Shown in pieces: positions 25,350 through 33,978 of a DNA stretch of 63,553 nucleotides (position 1 is its first letter; every line of letters starts with the position of its first letter). The notes beneath the pieces were generated by a model. The model searched no databases. It was not told the DNA's origin and saw only the letters and a program-made list of their open reading frames with translations. The position numbers were made by a program, and so were the translations under genes. Source of the stretch: Reyranella soli (GTDB lineage: Bacteria; Pseudomonadota; Alphaproteobacteria; Reyranellales; Reyranellaceae); contig NZ_BKAJ01000090.1 in the NCBI RefSeq assembly GCF_007992495.1, positions 1 through 63,553 of the forward strand, given 5' to 3'.

Positions 25350-26600
25350 ATGGCCCGTCCGCACATTGTCATCGTCGGCGCCGGTTTCGGCGGCCTCAGC
25401 GCCGCCGCCGGACTCGCTGGCGCCGATGCCGACGTCACCGTGATCGACCGGCACAACTACCATCTCTTCCAGCCGCTGCTCTATCAGGTGGCCACCGCCG
25501 GCCTGTCGCCGGCACAGATCGCCCAGCCCATCCGCTCCATCCTGCGCAAGGCGCCCAACGTGCGCGTGATCATGGACAGCGTGACCGGCGTCGACCGCCA
25601 CCGCCGTGTCGTCAGTCTCGAAGACGGTGAAGTGCCCTACGACACGCTCGTGCTGGCCACCGGCTCGCGGCACGCCTACTTCGGCCATGACGAGTGGGAG
25701 AACGTGGCGCCGGGCCTGAAGACGATCGACGACGCCACCGGCCTCCGCCGCCGCATCCTGTCGGCCTTCGAGCATGCCGAGGAGAGCAGCGATCCCGAGG
25801 CGCGGCGGCGTTTCCTGACCTTCGTCGTGATCGGCGCCGGCCCGACGGGCGTGGAGATGGCGGGCGCCATCGCTGAGCTCGCCCATGTGGCGCTGCGGCA
25901 CGACTTCCGCACCATCAATCCGCGCGACGCCCGCATCGTGCTGGTCGAAGCGGGGCCGCGCGTGCTGGCGGCCTTCCCGCCGACCTTGAGCGAATCGGCG
26001 CTGCGCTCGCTCGAGCGCCTGCATGTCGAGGTTCGGCTGGGCAAGCCCGTCGCCGAGTGCGACGAGCGGGGCGTCACCATCGGCGATGAGCGCCTCGAGG
26101 CTTCGACCATCATCTGGGCGGCCGGAGTCGCTTCCTCGCGCGCCGCGCAATGGTTGGACGTCGAGAAGGATCGCGTCGGCCGGGTCGTCGTCGGTCCCGA
26201 CCTCACCGTGCCCGGCCATCCCGAGATCTTCGTGATCGGCGACACCGCGCACGCGACGGGGTCCGACGGGCAGCCGCTGCCCGGACTGGCGCCGGTGGCC
26301 AAGCAGCAAGGCGGTTATGTTGCGCGCGTGTTGCGGGCGCGGATTGGCGGGCGCGCGGCACCCGGGGCTTTCCGCTATCGCAACTACGGCGCCATGGCGA
26401 CGATCGGCCGGCGCGCCGCCGTCGCCGACTTCGGCTGGCTGAAAGTCGACGGCACCTTGGCCTGGCTGCTGTGGGGCCTGATCCACGTCACTTTCCTGAT
26501 CGGCTTTCGCAATCGCTTCGTCGTGCTGTTCGACTGGCTGTGGTCCTATGCAACTTTCCAGTCGGGCGTACGGCTTATCACGGGACCGGGCTCACACTGA
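25350..26600 (+). CDS. ndh: Type II NADH:quinone oxidoreductase (NDH-2)
   Basis: The 416-residue flavoprotein has a dinucleotide fold at the N-terminus (HIVIVGAGFGGLSAAAGL), the NDH-2 signature HNYHLFQPLLYQVATAGLSPAQIAQPIR, a second GxGxxG (FVVIGAGPTGVEMAGAIAEL), and the late quinone-site stretch GLAPVAKQQGGYVA. The C-terminal hydrophobic region (GLIHVTFLIGFRNRFVVLFDWLWSYATF) anchors it to the membrane. It transfers electrons from NADH to quinone without pumping protons. It starts eight bases after the MerA-like gene. Confidence 0.92.
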   Translation: MARPHIVIVGAGFGGLSAAAGLAGADADVTVIDRHNYHLFQPLLYQVATAGLSPAQIAQPIRSILRKAPNVRVIMDSVTGVDRHRRVVSLEDGEVPYDTLVLATGSRHAYFGHDEWENVAPGLKTIDDATGLRRRILSAFEHAEESSDPEARRRFLTFVVIGAGPTGVEMAGAIAELAHVALRHDFRTINPRDARIVLVEAGPRVLAAFPPTLSESALRSLERLHVEVRLGKPVAECDERGVTIGDERLEASTIIWAAGVASSRAAQWLDVEKDRVGRVVVGPDLTVPGHPEIFVIGDTAHATGSDGQPLPGLAPVAKQQGGYVARVLRARIGGRAAPGAFRYRNYGAMATIGRRAAVADFGWLKVDGTLAWLLWGLIHVTFLIGFRNRFVVLFDWLWSYATFQSGVRLITGPGSH

Positions 26601-26654
26601 TTGCGTCCGTCATGGAAAATGTCGATCATCGGCGCAGTCCCTGGAGAGCATCGA

Positions 26655-27455
26655 ATGAAGATCACGTTCTTCGCCAGCCTTGCCGTGACGGCAATGTCGA
26701 TGTCGATGGCCCTGGCCCAGCAGCAGCCGACGACCCAGGCGCCCGCATCGCCGCCCGATCTCGGCCTGAAGGTCGAAGTCGATCCGGCCGCCATGGCCAT
26801 CGTGAAGGCCATGGCCGACAAGCTCGCCGCCGCCAAGTCGATGAGCTTCACGGCGTTCACGATCTACGAAAGCCCCGACCGCACCGGCCTGCCGCTGGCC
26901 TACACGACGCTTTCGCAAGTGATCATGGAGCGCCCCAACAAGCTCAAGGTCGTCTCGCCGGGCGACGGGCCGCGCACGGAATTCTACTACGACGGCAAGA
27001 CCGTCAACGCCTACGAGCCCGCGGCCAAGCTGGTGGCGACGGTCGATGCGCCCGACACGATCGACGCCATGCTGCGCGCGGCGTTCCAGCGGGCGGCGAT
27101 CTACTTTCCCTTCACCGATCTCGTGGTCAGCGATCCGATGAAGGCGATCAGCGAAAACGTGCGGGTCGCCTTCGTCGTCGGCAAGTCGACCGTGGTGGGC
27201 GGCGTCACGACGGACATCGTCGTGCTGGTCGGCAAGTTCGCCCACGTCCAGCTCTGGATCGGCAGCGACGACAAGCTGCCGCGCATGGCGCGCGCCATCT
27301 TCCTGGAAGATCCGGCGCACTACCGCCATACCGCGATGTTCTCGGACTGGAAGATCGATCCGCCGCTCGCCGCCGACACCTTCGCCTTCACGGCGCCGGC
27401 CGACACGATCCGCATACCGTTCGCGCCGCCGGGCGCCACGGAAAAGGGCAAGTAA
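26655..27455 (+). CDS. DUF2092 family exported protein
   Basis: The 266-residue protein has a signal peptide (MKITFFASLAVTAMSMSMALAQ) and the DUF2092 core: AMADKLAAAKSMSFTAF...RPNKLKVVSPGDGPRTEFYYDGKTVNAYEP, then W...DDKLPRMARA. The fold resembles LolA/LolB-like lipoprotein carriers, although this is inference. ATG 26655 follows GGAGAG. It precedes a Trp/Gly-rich secreted protein by 17 bp, so both are probably cotranscribed and act in the envelope. Confidence 0.87.
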   Translation: MKITFFASLAVTAMSMSMALAQQQPTTQAPASPPDLGLKVEVDPAAMAIVKAMADKLAAAKSMSFTAFTIYESPDRTGLPLAYTTLSQVIMERPNKLKVVSPGDGPRTEFYYDGKTVNAYEPAAKLVATVDAPDTIDAMLRAAFQRAAIYFPFTDLVVSDPMKAISENVRVAFVVGKSTVVGGVTTDIVVLVGKFAHVQLWIGSDDKLPRMARAIFLEDPAHYRHTAMFSDWKIDPPLAADTFAFTAPADTIRIPFAPPGATEKGK

Positions 27456-27472
27456 GGGTTCAGGAGAGCACG

Positions 27473-28153
27473 ATGAACAGGAAGCTGTTTCTTCTCGCTG
27501 CAATCGCCATCGCCACGCCACTGGCGCCCGCTGCCGCGTGGTTCCATGCCGGCGGCTGGAGCGGCGATCGCTCGTCGTGGTCCGCGCATACCTGGCGCGG
27601 CGGCACGGCCTCGGGCGGCGACGGTTCGTGGTCGGCGACGGGTGCCCGCGGCGGCACGGCCTCAGGCGGCGGCGGCTCGTGGAACGCCACCGGCTATCGC
27701 GGCGGCACGGCGAGCGGCGGCAGCGGCTCGTGGAGCGCGACGGGCGTCAACGGCAACCATTATTACGGCGGCCCGGACTACTATCACGGCGGCTATTACG
27801 GCGCCTACAACGCGCCCACCGTGGTCAATGCCTACGGCGCGGGTTGCTACAATTGCGGCGGCTGGAACACCGGCGGCGCCGTCGCGGCCGGCCTCGTCGC
27901 CGGCGCCGCCGTCGGTGCGGCGGCGGCTTCGAGCGCCAACAACCAGGCAGCCTACGCCGCCGGGGTCCAGGCCGGCGCCGCATCCGCCACCGTCGCGGCC
28001 AATCCGCCGGGCACGCTCTACGGAAGCTTGCCGGCAGGCTGCACTTACAAGCCGATCGGCGGACAGGCCTACTACAGCTGCACCGACGGGTTGTGGTTCC
28101 TGCCGGCCTACGGCGCCAATGGCGTCTATTATCGCGTCGTCACGGCGCCCTAA
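27473..28153 (+). CDS. Secreted Gly/Ser/Trp-repeat protein, unknown function
   Basis: I do not recognise a characterised family. The 226-residue protein has a signal peptide (MNRKLFLLAAIAIATPLAPAAA) and about four 16-17-residue repeats of the RGGTASGGxGSWxATG type, a Gly/Tyr stretch (YYGGPDYYHGGYYGAYN), a CYNCGGW pair, an Ala/Gly-rich hydrophobic segment (AAGLVAGAAVGAAAA) and a C-terminal CTYKPIGGQAYYSCTDGLWFLP module with two Cys. GGAGAG lies before ATG 27473. It follows the DUF2092 gene; such repeats are found in envelope-localised proteins of rhizobia and relatives. Confidence 0.75.
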   Translation: MNRKLFLLAAIAIATPLAPAAAWFHAGGWSGDRSSWSAHTWRGGTASGGDGSWSATGARGGTASGGGGSWNATGYRGGTASGGSGSWSATGVNGNHYYGGPDYYHGGYYGAYNAPTVVNAYGAGCYNCGGWNTGGAVAAGLVAGAAVGAAAASSANNQAAYAAGVQAGAASATVAANPPGTLYGSLPAGCTYKPIGGQAYYSCTDGLWFLPAYGANGVYYRVVTAP

Positions 28154-28173
28154 GAGTTGAACACCCGGCACCT

Positions 28174-28210
28174 AGGAGGGCCCGGCCGACTTCGATAGAG
28201 TCGGCTGATG
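28174..28210 (+). promoter_or_regulatory. Distant Shine-Dalgarno brought close by a hairpin
   Basis: AGGAGGG (28174-28180) is 27 bases before the ATG at 28208, too far for normal use. A perfect hairpin (arms 28185-28191 and 28199-28205, 7-base loop) fills most of that gap. Folding it removes 21 bases and leaves a 6-base spacing. No other ribosome site is present, so the structure probably decides translation of the kinase. Confidence 0.6.
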
Positions 28211-29650
28211 GCTGCCGACGTCACCATCCAAGCCCGATCCGACCAAGCCGGGGCAACGCAGGCGGTGCGCCGGCGCAGCTTCACCTTCGGGCTGTCGTGG
28301 CGCATCCTCGCCCTGGTCGTGGCCGCGGTGATGACGGCGGAGATCGCGATCTTCCTGCCGTCGATCGCCCGCTTCCGCACGGTCTATCTCAACCAGCTCA
28401 TCGAAAGCGGCACGCTCGCCGCGTTGGCGCTCGACGCCACGCCCGACAACATGGTGACCGAGGAGGTGAAGCGCACCTTGCTCGACCATGCCCGTGTCGA
28501 CGCCGTGGTGCTGGTCGAGCCCAACAAGCCCAAGCGGGCGCTGTTGAACATCGAGCCCAAGCCCAGCATGCCGACCTTCAACCTCAAGGAGGAAGGCGCG
28601 CTGATGCTGATCTGGGATGCGCTGCAAGCGATGGCCAATGACGGTCAGCGCTACATCCGGGTCGGCGGCCAGTCGATGCGGCTGCCCAACGCCATGGTGT
28701 GGATCGTGGCCGATGAGCTGCCGATGCGCATCGCCATGTACGGCTACGCCAGCCGCATCCTGGTGCTGTCGATCATCATCGCGCTGTTCACCGCCTTCCT
28801 CCTCTATCTCGCGCTGCGCTGGCTGGTGATCCTGCCCTTGCAAGGCCTGTCGGCCGACATGGTCGCCTTCCGCCGCGCGCCCGAGGAGCCGGGCACCGAA
28901 CGGCAACCGACCAAGCGGCGCGACGAGATCGGCGTGGTCGACCGCGAGTTCCAGAACCTGCAGCGCGAGTTGCGCGCCTCGCTGCGCCAGAAATCGCGGC
29001 TGGCCGAAGTGGGTGCGGCGACCAACAAGATCAACCACGACCTGCGCAACATGCTGTCGACGGCGCGTCTTCTGTCCGACCGTCTGGCGCGCAGCGAAGA
29101 TGAGCGCACGCGCGCGCTCGCGCCGACCATCCTCAACACCATCGACCGCGCGGCGCGGCTGGCGAGCGATGCCATCGAATACGTGCGCGACCAGCGCACG
29201 CCGCGCCTCGCCGCGATCGACCTGGCCGACCTGGTCGACGAGGTCGGCGTGGCATTGCAGGAGCAGGGCGAGGAGAGCAATCCCAACATCGTGCGCGGCT
29301 GGATCAACGAGGTCGCCCACGACCAGCTGGCGCGGGCCGACCGCGACCTGCTCTATCGCGTGTTCGTCAATCTCGGCCGCAATGCGTTCGAGGCCGGAGC
29401 GACCACGGTGACGGTGCGCGCCCGCCGCGACGGCGGCACCCTGCTGGTCGATGTGTGCGACAACGGCCCCGGCATTGCGCACGAGCTGGCCGACGACATC
29501 TTCCGCCCGTTCGTCAGCGGCGGCCGCCCGGGCGGCGCGGGCCTCGGCCTCGCCATCGCCCGCGACCTGGTGCGCGCCCACGGCGGCGACATCACGGTCG
29601 CCGAGACCGGCCAGCAGGGCACGACCTTCCGGTTCACGCTGCCGCTTTAG
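28208..29650 (+). CDS. Sensor histidine kinase, orphan
   Basis: The 480-residue kinase has two membrane helices (about residues 28-50 and 182-205) enclosing a periplasmic sensor of about 130 residues, then a short linker, the phospho-acceptor H-box (NKINHDLRNMLSTARLL), and an HATPase domain with NLGRNAFEAGA (N), DNGPGIA (G1) and GGAGLGLAIARD (G2). The HDLRN box resembles NtrB-like kinases. No response regulator lies beside it. Translation probably depends on the hairpin-shortened ribosome site upstream. Confidence 0.92.
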   Translation: MAADVTIQARSDQAGATQAVRRRSFTFGLSWRILALVVAAVMTAEIAIFLPSIARFRTVYLNQLIESGTLAALALDATPDNMVTEEVKRTLLDHARVDAVVLVEPNKPKRALLNIEPKPSMPTFNLKEEGALMLIWDALQAMANDGQRYIRVGGQSMRLPNAMVWIVADELPMRIAMYGYASRILVLSIIIALFTAFLLYLALRWLVILPLQGLSADMVAFRRAPEEPGTERQPTKRRDEIGVVDREFQNLQRELRASLRQKSRLAEVGAATNKINHDLRNMLSTARLLSDRLARSEDERTRALAPTILNTIDRAARLASDAIEYVRDQRTPRLAAIDLADLVDEVGVALQEQGEESNPNIVRGWINEVAHDQLARADRDLLYRVFVNLGRNAFEAGATTVTVRARRDGGTLLVDVCDNGPGIAHELADDIFRPFVSGGRPGGAGLGLAIARDLVRAHGGDITVAETGQQGTTFRFTLPL

Positions 29651-29679
29651 GGAGCGCGGGCCGGAGGCTCGCGCTCCCA

Positions 29680-30429
29680 CTAAGACGCCTTCAGCTTCGC
29701 AATGAACTCGCGGATGCGTTTCGCGTTCACGCCGAGGTCGGATTCGCCGTCGCGGCTCTTGGAGCGGATGTCGATCTTGCTGCCAGCGCCGTCGGGCCGG
29801 ATGCGGATGACGATGTCGTCGCGGAAGCCGAACCAGACGCTGGTCGCGATCGCTTCGATGCGGCCGTCGGCTGGGGCGCGGGCGACGACGTCCCAACCCA
29901 TCGCCATCGCCACGGCATCGACCTTCTTGAACGCCTCGGCCGGCGGGACGGGCAGGACGACCGGCACGATGTCGGGATAGGCGGCGCGTTGCAGTACCGC
30001 TGCATTTGCTCCGGGATAGGTTGCCGGATTGGAGGCGCCGCGACGCAACTGCAACGTCACCACCAGCGGCGGCGGGCTGTTGGTGTCGGTCGTGATGTCG
30101 TTGAGCTCGGGCGCCTGCTGGGCGTGCAGGAACCAGGTGAGCGGCATGTAGGCGGTGGCGACGCCGACCACGATGGCGAGCAGCGCCGCCACGAAGCCGC
30201 GCCGGCGATCGCCGGGCCGCGTCGGCACGATGGTGGCAAGCCCCAGCGTCGCGCCGGCCACGGCAAAGTAGAAGCCGTAACGGAAGATCGTGAAGGCCGG
30301 CTCGATCTCGAGCCCGGCAAAGCGATGCAATGGCCCCGCAGACGCGACGATCAGCGCCGCGACGCACGCCATGATGAAGGCCATGCGTGCCAGACGATGA
30401 CTGACCGGGTTGGTCGGACGAACGAACAT
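29680..30429 (-). CDS. DUF1499 domain membrane protein
   Basis: The 249-residue protein has three or four N-terminal membrane segments (ARMAFIMACVAALIVASAGPLH, FRYGFYFAVAGATLGLATIV, GFVAALLAIVVGVATAYMPL) and a C-terminal DUF1499 domain (RRAAYPDIVPVVLPVPPAEAFKKVDAVAMAMGWDVVARAPADGRIEAIATSVWFGFRDDIVIRI...) of START-like appearance. The start is unsure: ATG 30429 and GTG 30468 both lack ribosome sites. Function unknown; the gene is divergent from the EamA transporter. Confidence 0.82.
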   Translation of the reverse strand: MFVRPTNPVSHRLARMAFIMACVAALIVASAGPLHRFAGLEIEPAFTIFRYGFYFAVAGATLGLATIVPTRPGDRRRGFVAALLAIVVGVATAYMPLTWFLHAQQAPELNDITTDTNSPPPLVVTLQLRRGASNPATYPGANAAVLQRAAYPDIVPVVLPVPPAEAFKKVDAVAMAMGWDVVARAPADGRIEAIATSVWFGFRDDIVIRIRPDGAGSKIDIRSKSRDGESDLGVNAKRIREFIAKLKAS

Positions 30430-30506
30430 GGCGTCGCACATCGTAGCCGCGAAACAACTGACACGCACGGCTCGACAAGTGCAGTTTCCCTCTCTAAGCG
30501 CCGCCT

Positions 30507-31388
30507 ATGAGAATTGCCGACGCCGACCGACGCCGCGCAATGGCCGCGGGCTTCGCCGCCATCGCCCTGTGGAGCGCCCTGGCGGCGCTGTCGGTGTCAG
30601 CCGGCCCGATCCCGCCGTTCCAGATGGTTGCCATGACGTTCGCGGTGGGGGCTTCGATCGGCATCGTGCGCGCGCTGGCGCGCGGCGTCGGCTGGCGCGG
30701 ACTTTTAGGCTGGCCGATGCGCATCTGGCTGCTCGGCGTCGGCGGACTGTTCGGCTATCACGCGCTCTATTTCGCAGCACTCCAGCTTGCCCCGCCGGCC
30801 GAGGCCAACCTGGTGAACTACCTGTGGCCATTGCTGATCGTGCTGCTGTCCGCGCCGCTCGCCGGCGAGCGCCTGGCCTGGCCTCATCTGCTCGGTGCCT
30901 TTCTCGGTTTTGCCGGAGTCATCCTGCTGGCCTTCGGCCGCGGCTTGAGCTTCACCGGCGCGCACGCACTGGGCTACGCGCTGGCGCTGGGCTGTGCCTT
31001 CATCTGGTCGCTCTACTCGGTGCTGTCGCGCCGCTTCGGCGAGACGCCGACCGACGCGGTCGCCGCCTTCTGTGCAGCGTCGGCCCTGCTGTCGTTCGCG
31101 TGCCATCTCCTGTTCGAGCGCACGGTGTGGCCCGCCACGACGACGGCATGGCTTTCCGTGCTGGCGATCGGCATCGGCCCTGCGGGCCCCGCATTCTATC
31201 TCTGGGACCACGCCGTCAAGCACGGCGACATCCGCGCACTCGGCGCATTCGCCTATGCCACGCCCATCCTGTCGACGGCGCTGCTGATCGTCTGTGGTCT
31301 CGCCGAGCCGACCGGTGCGCTGCTGATCGCAGCCGCGCTGGTCACCGTCGGCGCGGTGCTGGCATCACGTGAGCTATGGCGTTCCTGA
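30507..31388 (+). CDS. EamA/DMT-family transporter
   Basis: The 293-residue protein has ten membrane helices and the duplicated EamA pattern: AAIALWSALAALSVSAGP...PPFQMVAMTFAVG in the first half, then GCAFIWSLYSVLSRRFGETPTDAVAAF and AFYLWDHAVKHGDIRALGAFAYATPILSTALLIVCGLAEP in the second. It probably exports amino acids or related metabolites; the substrate is not predictable. Its 3' end overlaps the convergent gene at 31374 by 15 bases. Confidence 0.9.
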   Translation: MRIADADRRRAMAAGFAAIALWSALAALSVSAGPIPPFQMVAMTFAVGASIGIVRALARGVGWRGLLGWPMRIWLLGVGGLFGYHALYFAALQLAPPAEANLVNYLWPLLIVLLSAPLAGERLAWPHLLGAFLGFAGVILLAFGRGLSFTGAHALGYALALGCAFIWSLYSVLSRRFGETPTDAVAAFCAASALLSFACHLLFERTVWPATTTAWLSVLAIGIGPAGPAFYLWDHAVKHGDIRALGAFAYATPILSTALLIVCGLAEPTGALLIAAALVTVGAVLASRELWRS

Positions 31389-31631
31389 ATCTTCGTCGTA
31401 GTAGTTGGTAGTTCCTGGTACCGGCCAAGCCGTCCAAGCATTCCATTGCTTGTCGAATTCCAGCACCGCTTCCATCTCCAATTCGCCAGTCATATAGATA
31501 ATCACACGCATGCCGTCGCGGAGCTGGTCGGCGATCGGTGCAATGTCGTCGAGTGATCCCTTAACCCAGAGCCCATACCGTCCATCGGGGGTACCGTCGT
31601 TGGTATCGAAGTAGATGCGAAGCATTGACAT
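31374..31631 (-). CDS. Small conserved hypothetical protein
   Basis: I do not recognise a family. The 85-residue protein (MSMLRIYFDTNDGTPDGRYGLWVKGSLDDIAPIADQLRDGMRVIIYMTGELEMEAVLEFDKQWNAWTAWPV) looks like a compact beta-rich domain and ends in an acidic DEDSGTP tail. ATG 31631 lies eight bases after the cupin stop, so they are probably cotranscribed. The frame upstream to 31883 is a shadow of the cupin gene. Confidence 0.7.
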   Translation of the reverse strand: MSMLRIYFDTNDGTPDGRYGLWVKGSLDDIAPIADQLRDGMRVIIYMTGELEMEAVLEFDKQWNAWTAWPVPGTTNYYDEDSGTP

Positions 31632-31639
31632 GGGGCGAC

Positions 31640-32056
31640 CTACGAGCGCGGCTGCCAATCCGGCGGCGCCATCTCGAAGCCCTTGAACTCGAACCCCGGC
31701 GACACCGTGCAGCCGACCAGCGTCCAGGCGCCGAGCGAGCGTGCCGCCTGCCAGACGTGGCACGGCACAACCGCCTGCGGCTGCTCGCCGACACCGAAGT
31801 CGGTGCCGAGCCGCAGATGGCGCACCCTCTTGCCGTCGTCGCTCATCGACAGCTCCAACGGTGCGCCAGCATAGTGATGCCAAATCTCGTCGGCATCGAC
31901 CCGGTGCCAGTGCGAGCGCTCGCCCACCTTCAGCAGGAAGTAGATCGCCGTTCCGGAGCTGCGTCCTTCACCCGGCGCGCGGAAGGTCTCGACATAGTGG
32001 CCGCCCTCGGGATGCGGCTTCATCCCGAGATGGGCAATGATCTCGTCTGCGGTCAC
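31640..32056 (-). CDS. Cupin-5 (DUF985) family protein
   Basis: The 138-residue protein has the DUF985 cupin pattern: LGMKPHPEGGHYVETFRAP, SSGTAIYFLLKVGERSHWHRVDADEIWHHYAGAPLELS and VPCHVWQAARSLGAWTLVGCTVSPGFEFKGFEMAPPDW. The His and Glu in HYVETF and HWHRVDADEIWH could bind metal. Members are predicted sugar-binding or sugar-isomerase-like proteins without proven reaction. It starts 10 bp after a glutathione transferase stop. Confidence 0.88.
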   Translation of the reverse strand: MTADEIIAHLGMKPHPEGGHYVETFRAPGEGRSSGTAIYFLLKVGERSHWHRVDADEIWHHYAGAPLELSMSDDGKRVRHLRLGTDFGVGEQPQAVVPCHVWQAARSLGAWTLVGCTVSPGFEFKGFEMAPPDWQPRS

Positions 32057-32066
32057 GCCCCAGTTC

Positions 32067-32687
32067 TCATGAGGGTGGAGGCACCGTGGCCTTCATCGAC
32101 GGCAGCTTGGAGAAGGTCGTGAACCACTTGGCGAGCTTGGGCCGCTTGGCGCGCCAGTCGTGATTGGCGAAGCGGAAGTCGAGATAGCCCAGCGCGCAGC
32201 CGATGGTGATGGTGCCGAGCGTCGGCTTGCCCTTGAGCGACCTGGCCTCGGCCTCGAGCGCATCGAGCACGCCGTCGATCTTCTTCATCTGGCCCTTGCT
32301 CCAGTCGGGCCAGCGCCGGTCCTCGGGCCGCAGAAAGCCCTCGTAGCGCGCCAGCAGCGCGGCATCGAGCAGGCCGTCGCCCATCGCCTGCAGGCGCAGC
32401 GCCACCCAGCGGTCGCGGCCCTTGCGCGGCAGCAGCTTGCGACCCTTGTGCTGGTGGTCGAGGTACTCGCAGATCACCGGCGAGTCGAAGAGATCCATGC
32501 CCTTGACCGACAGCGCCGGGATCTTGCCGATGGGATTGTGCTTGTCGACATCGGCGTTGGGCTGCACCGGCGTCAGCGCCACGTTGATCATGTCGATCTT
32601 CTTGTCGAGCTTGGTCTCGAGCGCCAGCACCCTGACCTTGCGGGCATAGGGTGACGACGGCGAATAGTAGAGTCTCATCTTGGCCAT
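32067..32687 (-). CDS. Glutathione S-transferase family protein
   Basis: The 206-residue protein starts MAKMRLYYSPSSPYARKVRVLALE with the Ser/Tyr-Pro thioredoxin-type active-site region, then NPIGKIPALSVKGMDLFDSPVICEYLD (cis-Pro IPA and the DSxVI glutathione site) and a helical C-terminal domain. It resembles proteobacterial beta/theta-like GSTs. GGGGAGAG lies before the ATG. It is in an apparent operon with the Ldh dehydrogenase 22 bp upstream and the cupin downstream. Confidence 0.9.
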   Translation of the reverse strand: MAKMRLYYSPSSPYARKVRVLALETKLDKKIDMINVALTPVQPNADVDKHNPIGKIPALSVKGMDLFDSPVICEYLDHQHKGRKLLPRKGRDRWVALRLQAMGDGLLDAALLARYEGFLRPEDRRWPDWSKGQMKKIDGVLDALEAEARSLKGKPTLGTITIGCALGYLDFRFANHDWRAKRPKLAKWFTTFSKLPSMKATVPPPS

Positions 32688-32709
32688 AGTCGCTCTCCCC
32701 TTCGTTTGT

Positions 32710-33810
32710 TCAGGCAGCTGCCATCTGCGGAATCTCGGTATCGTTCAACCGTACCTTGCGCGCGACATCCAGAAGCTGTTGCCAGGTCGTGCCGTCGATC
32801 GGCACGCCGTTCTTTTCGCGATCGATCTTGCGGGCGCGCTCGGGCTCGCCCGGCGTCAGCACCTCCGGCACACCGGGCTGCGGCTTGGCCGACTTCACCC
32901 AGGTGATGAAGGTCTCGACCTCGTCCTCGAAGAACGCGGTGCCGCCCATCGCCTCGGGATCGATGATGATCGACAGCATGTTGTTGATTATGTCGGTGCC
33001 GGGCTTGATGGTGCGCGGGCTGTGAGTGCGGCCGCCGGTCAACGCGCCGGCCAGCAGGTCGCAGATCACCGCGAGCCCGCCGCCCTTGTGCAGGCCGAAG
33101 GGCAGGATGGCGCCATACGGCGGATTGTAGAGCACGCCGGGGTCGGTGCTGGGATGGCCCGCCGAGTCGATCAGCAGGCCGTCCTCCATCTGCACCTTCT
33201 TGTTGAAGGCGACGCGCACCTTGCCTGCCGCCACCTGGCTGGTGGCGAAGTCGAGCACGATCGGCTCCTTGCCCTTGCGCGGTATGGCCGTGCAGTAGGG
33301 ATTGGTGGTGAAGCGCGGCTCGGCGCCGCCGAACGGCGCCACCAGCGACTTGTGGCCGTGAACGTTCACCCAGTGCGTGCTCACCATGCCGGCGCGCGCG
33401 CACTGCTCGCCCCAATGGCCGATGCGGCCGATATGGTGCGCGTTGGTGAGGCCGACGACGCAGACGCCGTGCTTTCTGGCCCGCTCGATGCCGATATCCA
33501 TGGCTTCCTTGGCGACGACCTGGCCGTAGCCCGCGCCGCCGTCGATCACGATCACGGCCCCGTTGTCGCGGATGATCTTTGCATGATTGTTACGGACGCA
33601 GGCGCCGGTGTCGGTGTTCTGGATGTAGTGCGGGATCATGCCGACGCCGTGGCTGTCGTGGCCGAATAGGTTGGCCAGCACCAGGTGGTCAGCGACCAGG
33701 CGCGCTTCCACATCGGAGCTGCCGTCGGCCCGGCAGATCGCCATAGTGAAAGCATGCAACCGATCGGGCTTGATCCTGACCTCACCAACTGAACTCTTGC
33801 CCTCGGCCAT
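32710..33810 (-). CDS. Malate/L-lactate dehydrogenase-type (Ldh family) oxidoreductase
   Basis: The 366-residue protein belongs to the Rossmann-free Ldh2/YiaK/ComC family of NAD(P)-dependent 2-hydroxyacid dehydrogenases. Motifs include ADHLVLANLFGHDSHGVGMIPHYI (catalytic His in HDSHGV), RKHGVCVVGLTNAHHIGRIGHWGEQCARAG, and LDFATSQVAAGKV with YGAILPFGLHKGGGLAV. Members reduce 2-keto acids such as sulfopyruvate, ureidoglycolate or diketogulonate. The substrate is unknown here; the gene heads a minus-strand operon with a GST and a cupin. Confidence 0.92.
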   Translation of the reverse strand: MAEGKSSVGEVRIKPDRLHAFTMAICRADGSSDVEARLVADHLVLANLFGHDSHGVGMIPHYIQNTDTGACVRNNHAKIIRDNGAVIVIDGGAGYGQVVAKEAMDIGIERARKHGVCVVGLTNAHHIGRIGHWGEQCARAGMVSTHWVNVHGHKSLVAPFGGAEPRFTTNPYCTAIPRKGKEPIVLDFATSQVAAGKVRVAFNKKVQMEDGLLIDSAGHPSTDPGVLYNPPYGAILPFGLHKGGGLAVICDLLAGALTGGRTHSPRTIKPGTDIINNMLSIIIDPEAMGGTAFFEDEVETFITWVKSAKPQPGVPEVLTPGEPERARKIDREKNGVPIDGTTWQQLLDVARKVRLNDTEIPQMAAA

Positions 33811-33978
33811 GCCTTCATTCCCCTGGGATTTCGCTTTCGGGGCGCAAGGTTCCGCGTCGGCAGAGCCCTGTCAACCGACGCGCAAAAGTCGCGGGAATCC
33901 GCCTAAATTTGGCCCCCAGGAGCCGGCAAGACGGGGCTCCGACCCCGTGGTAAACGGGGGCTGAATAGCGAGGCCTGC

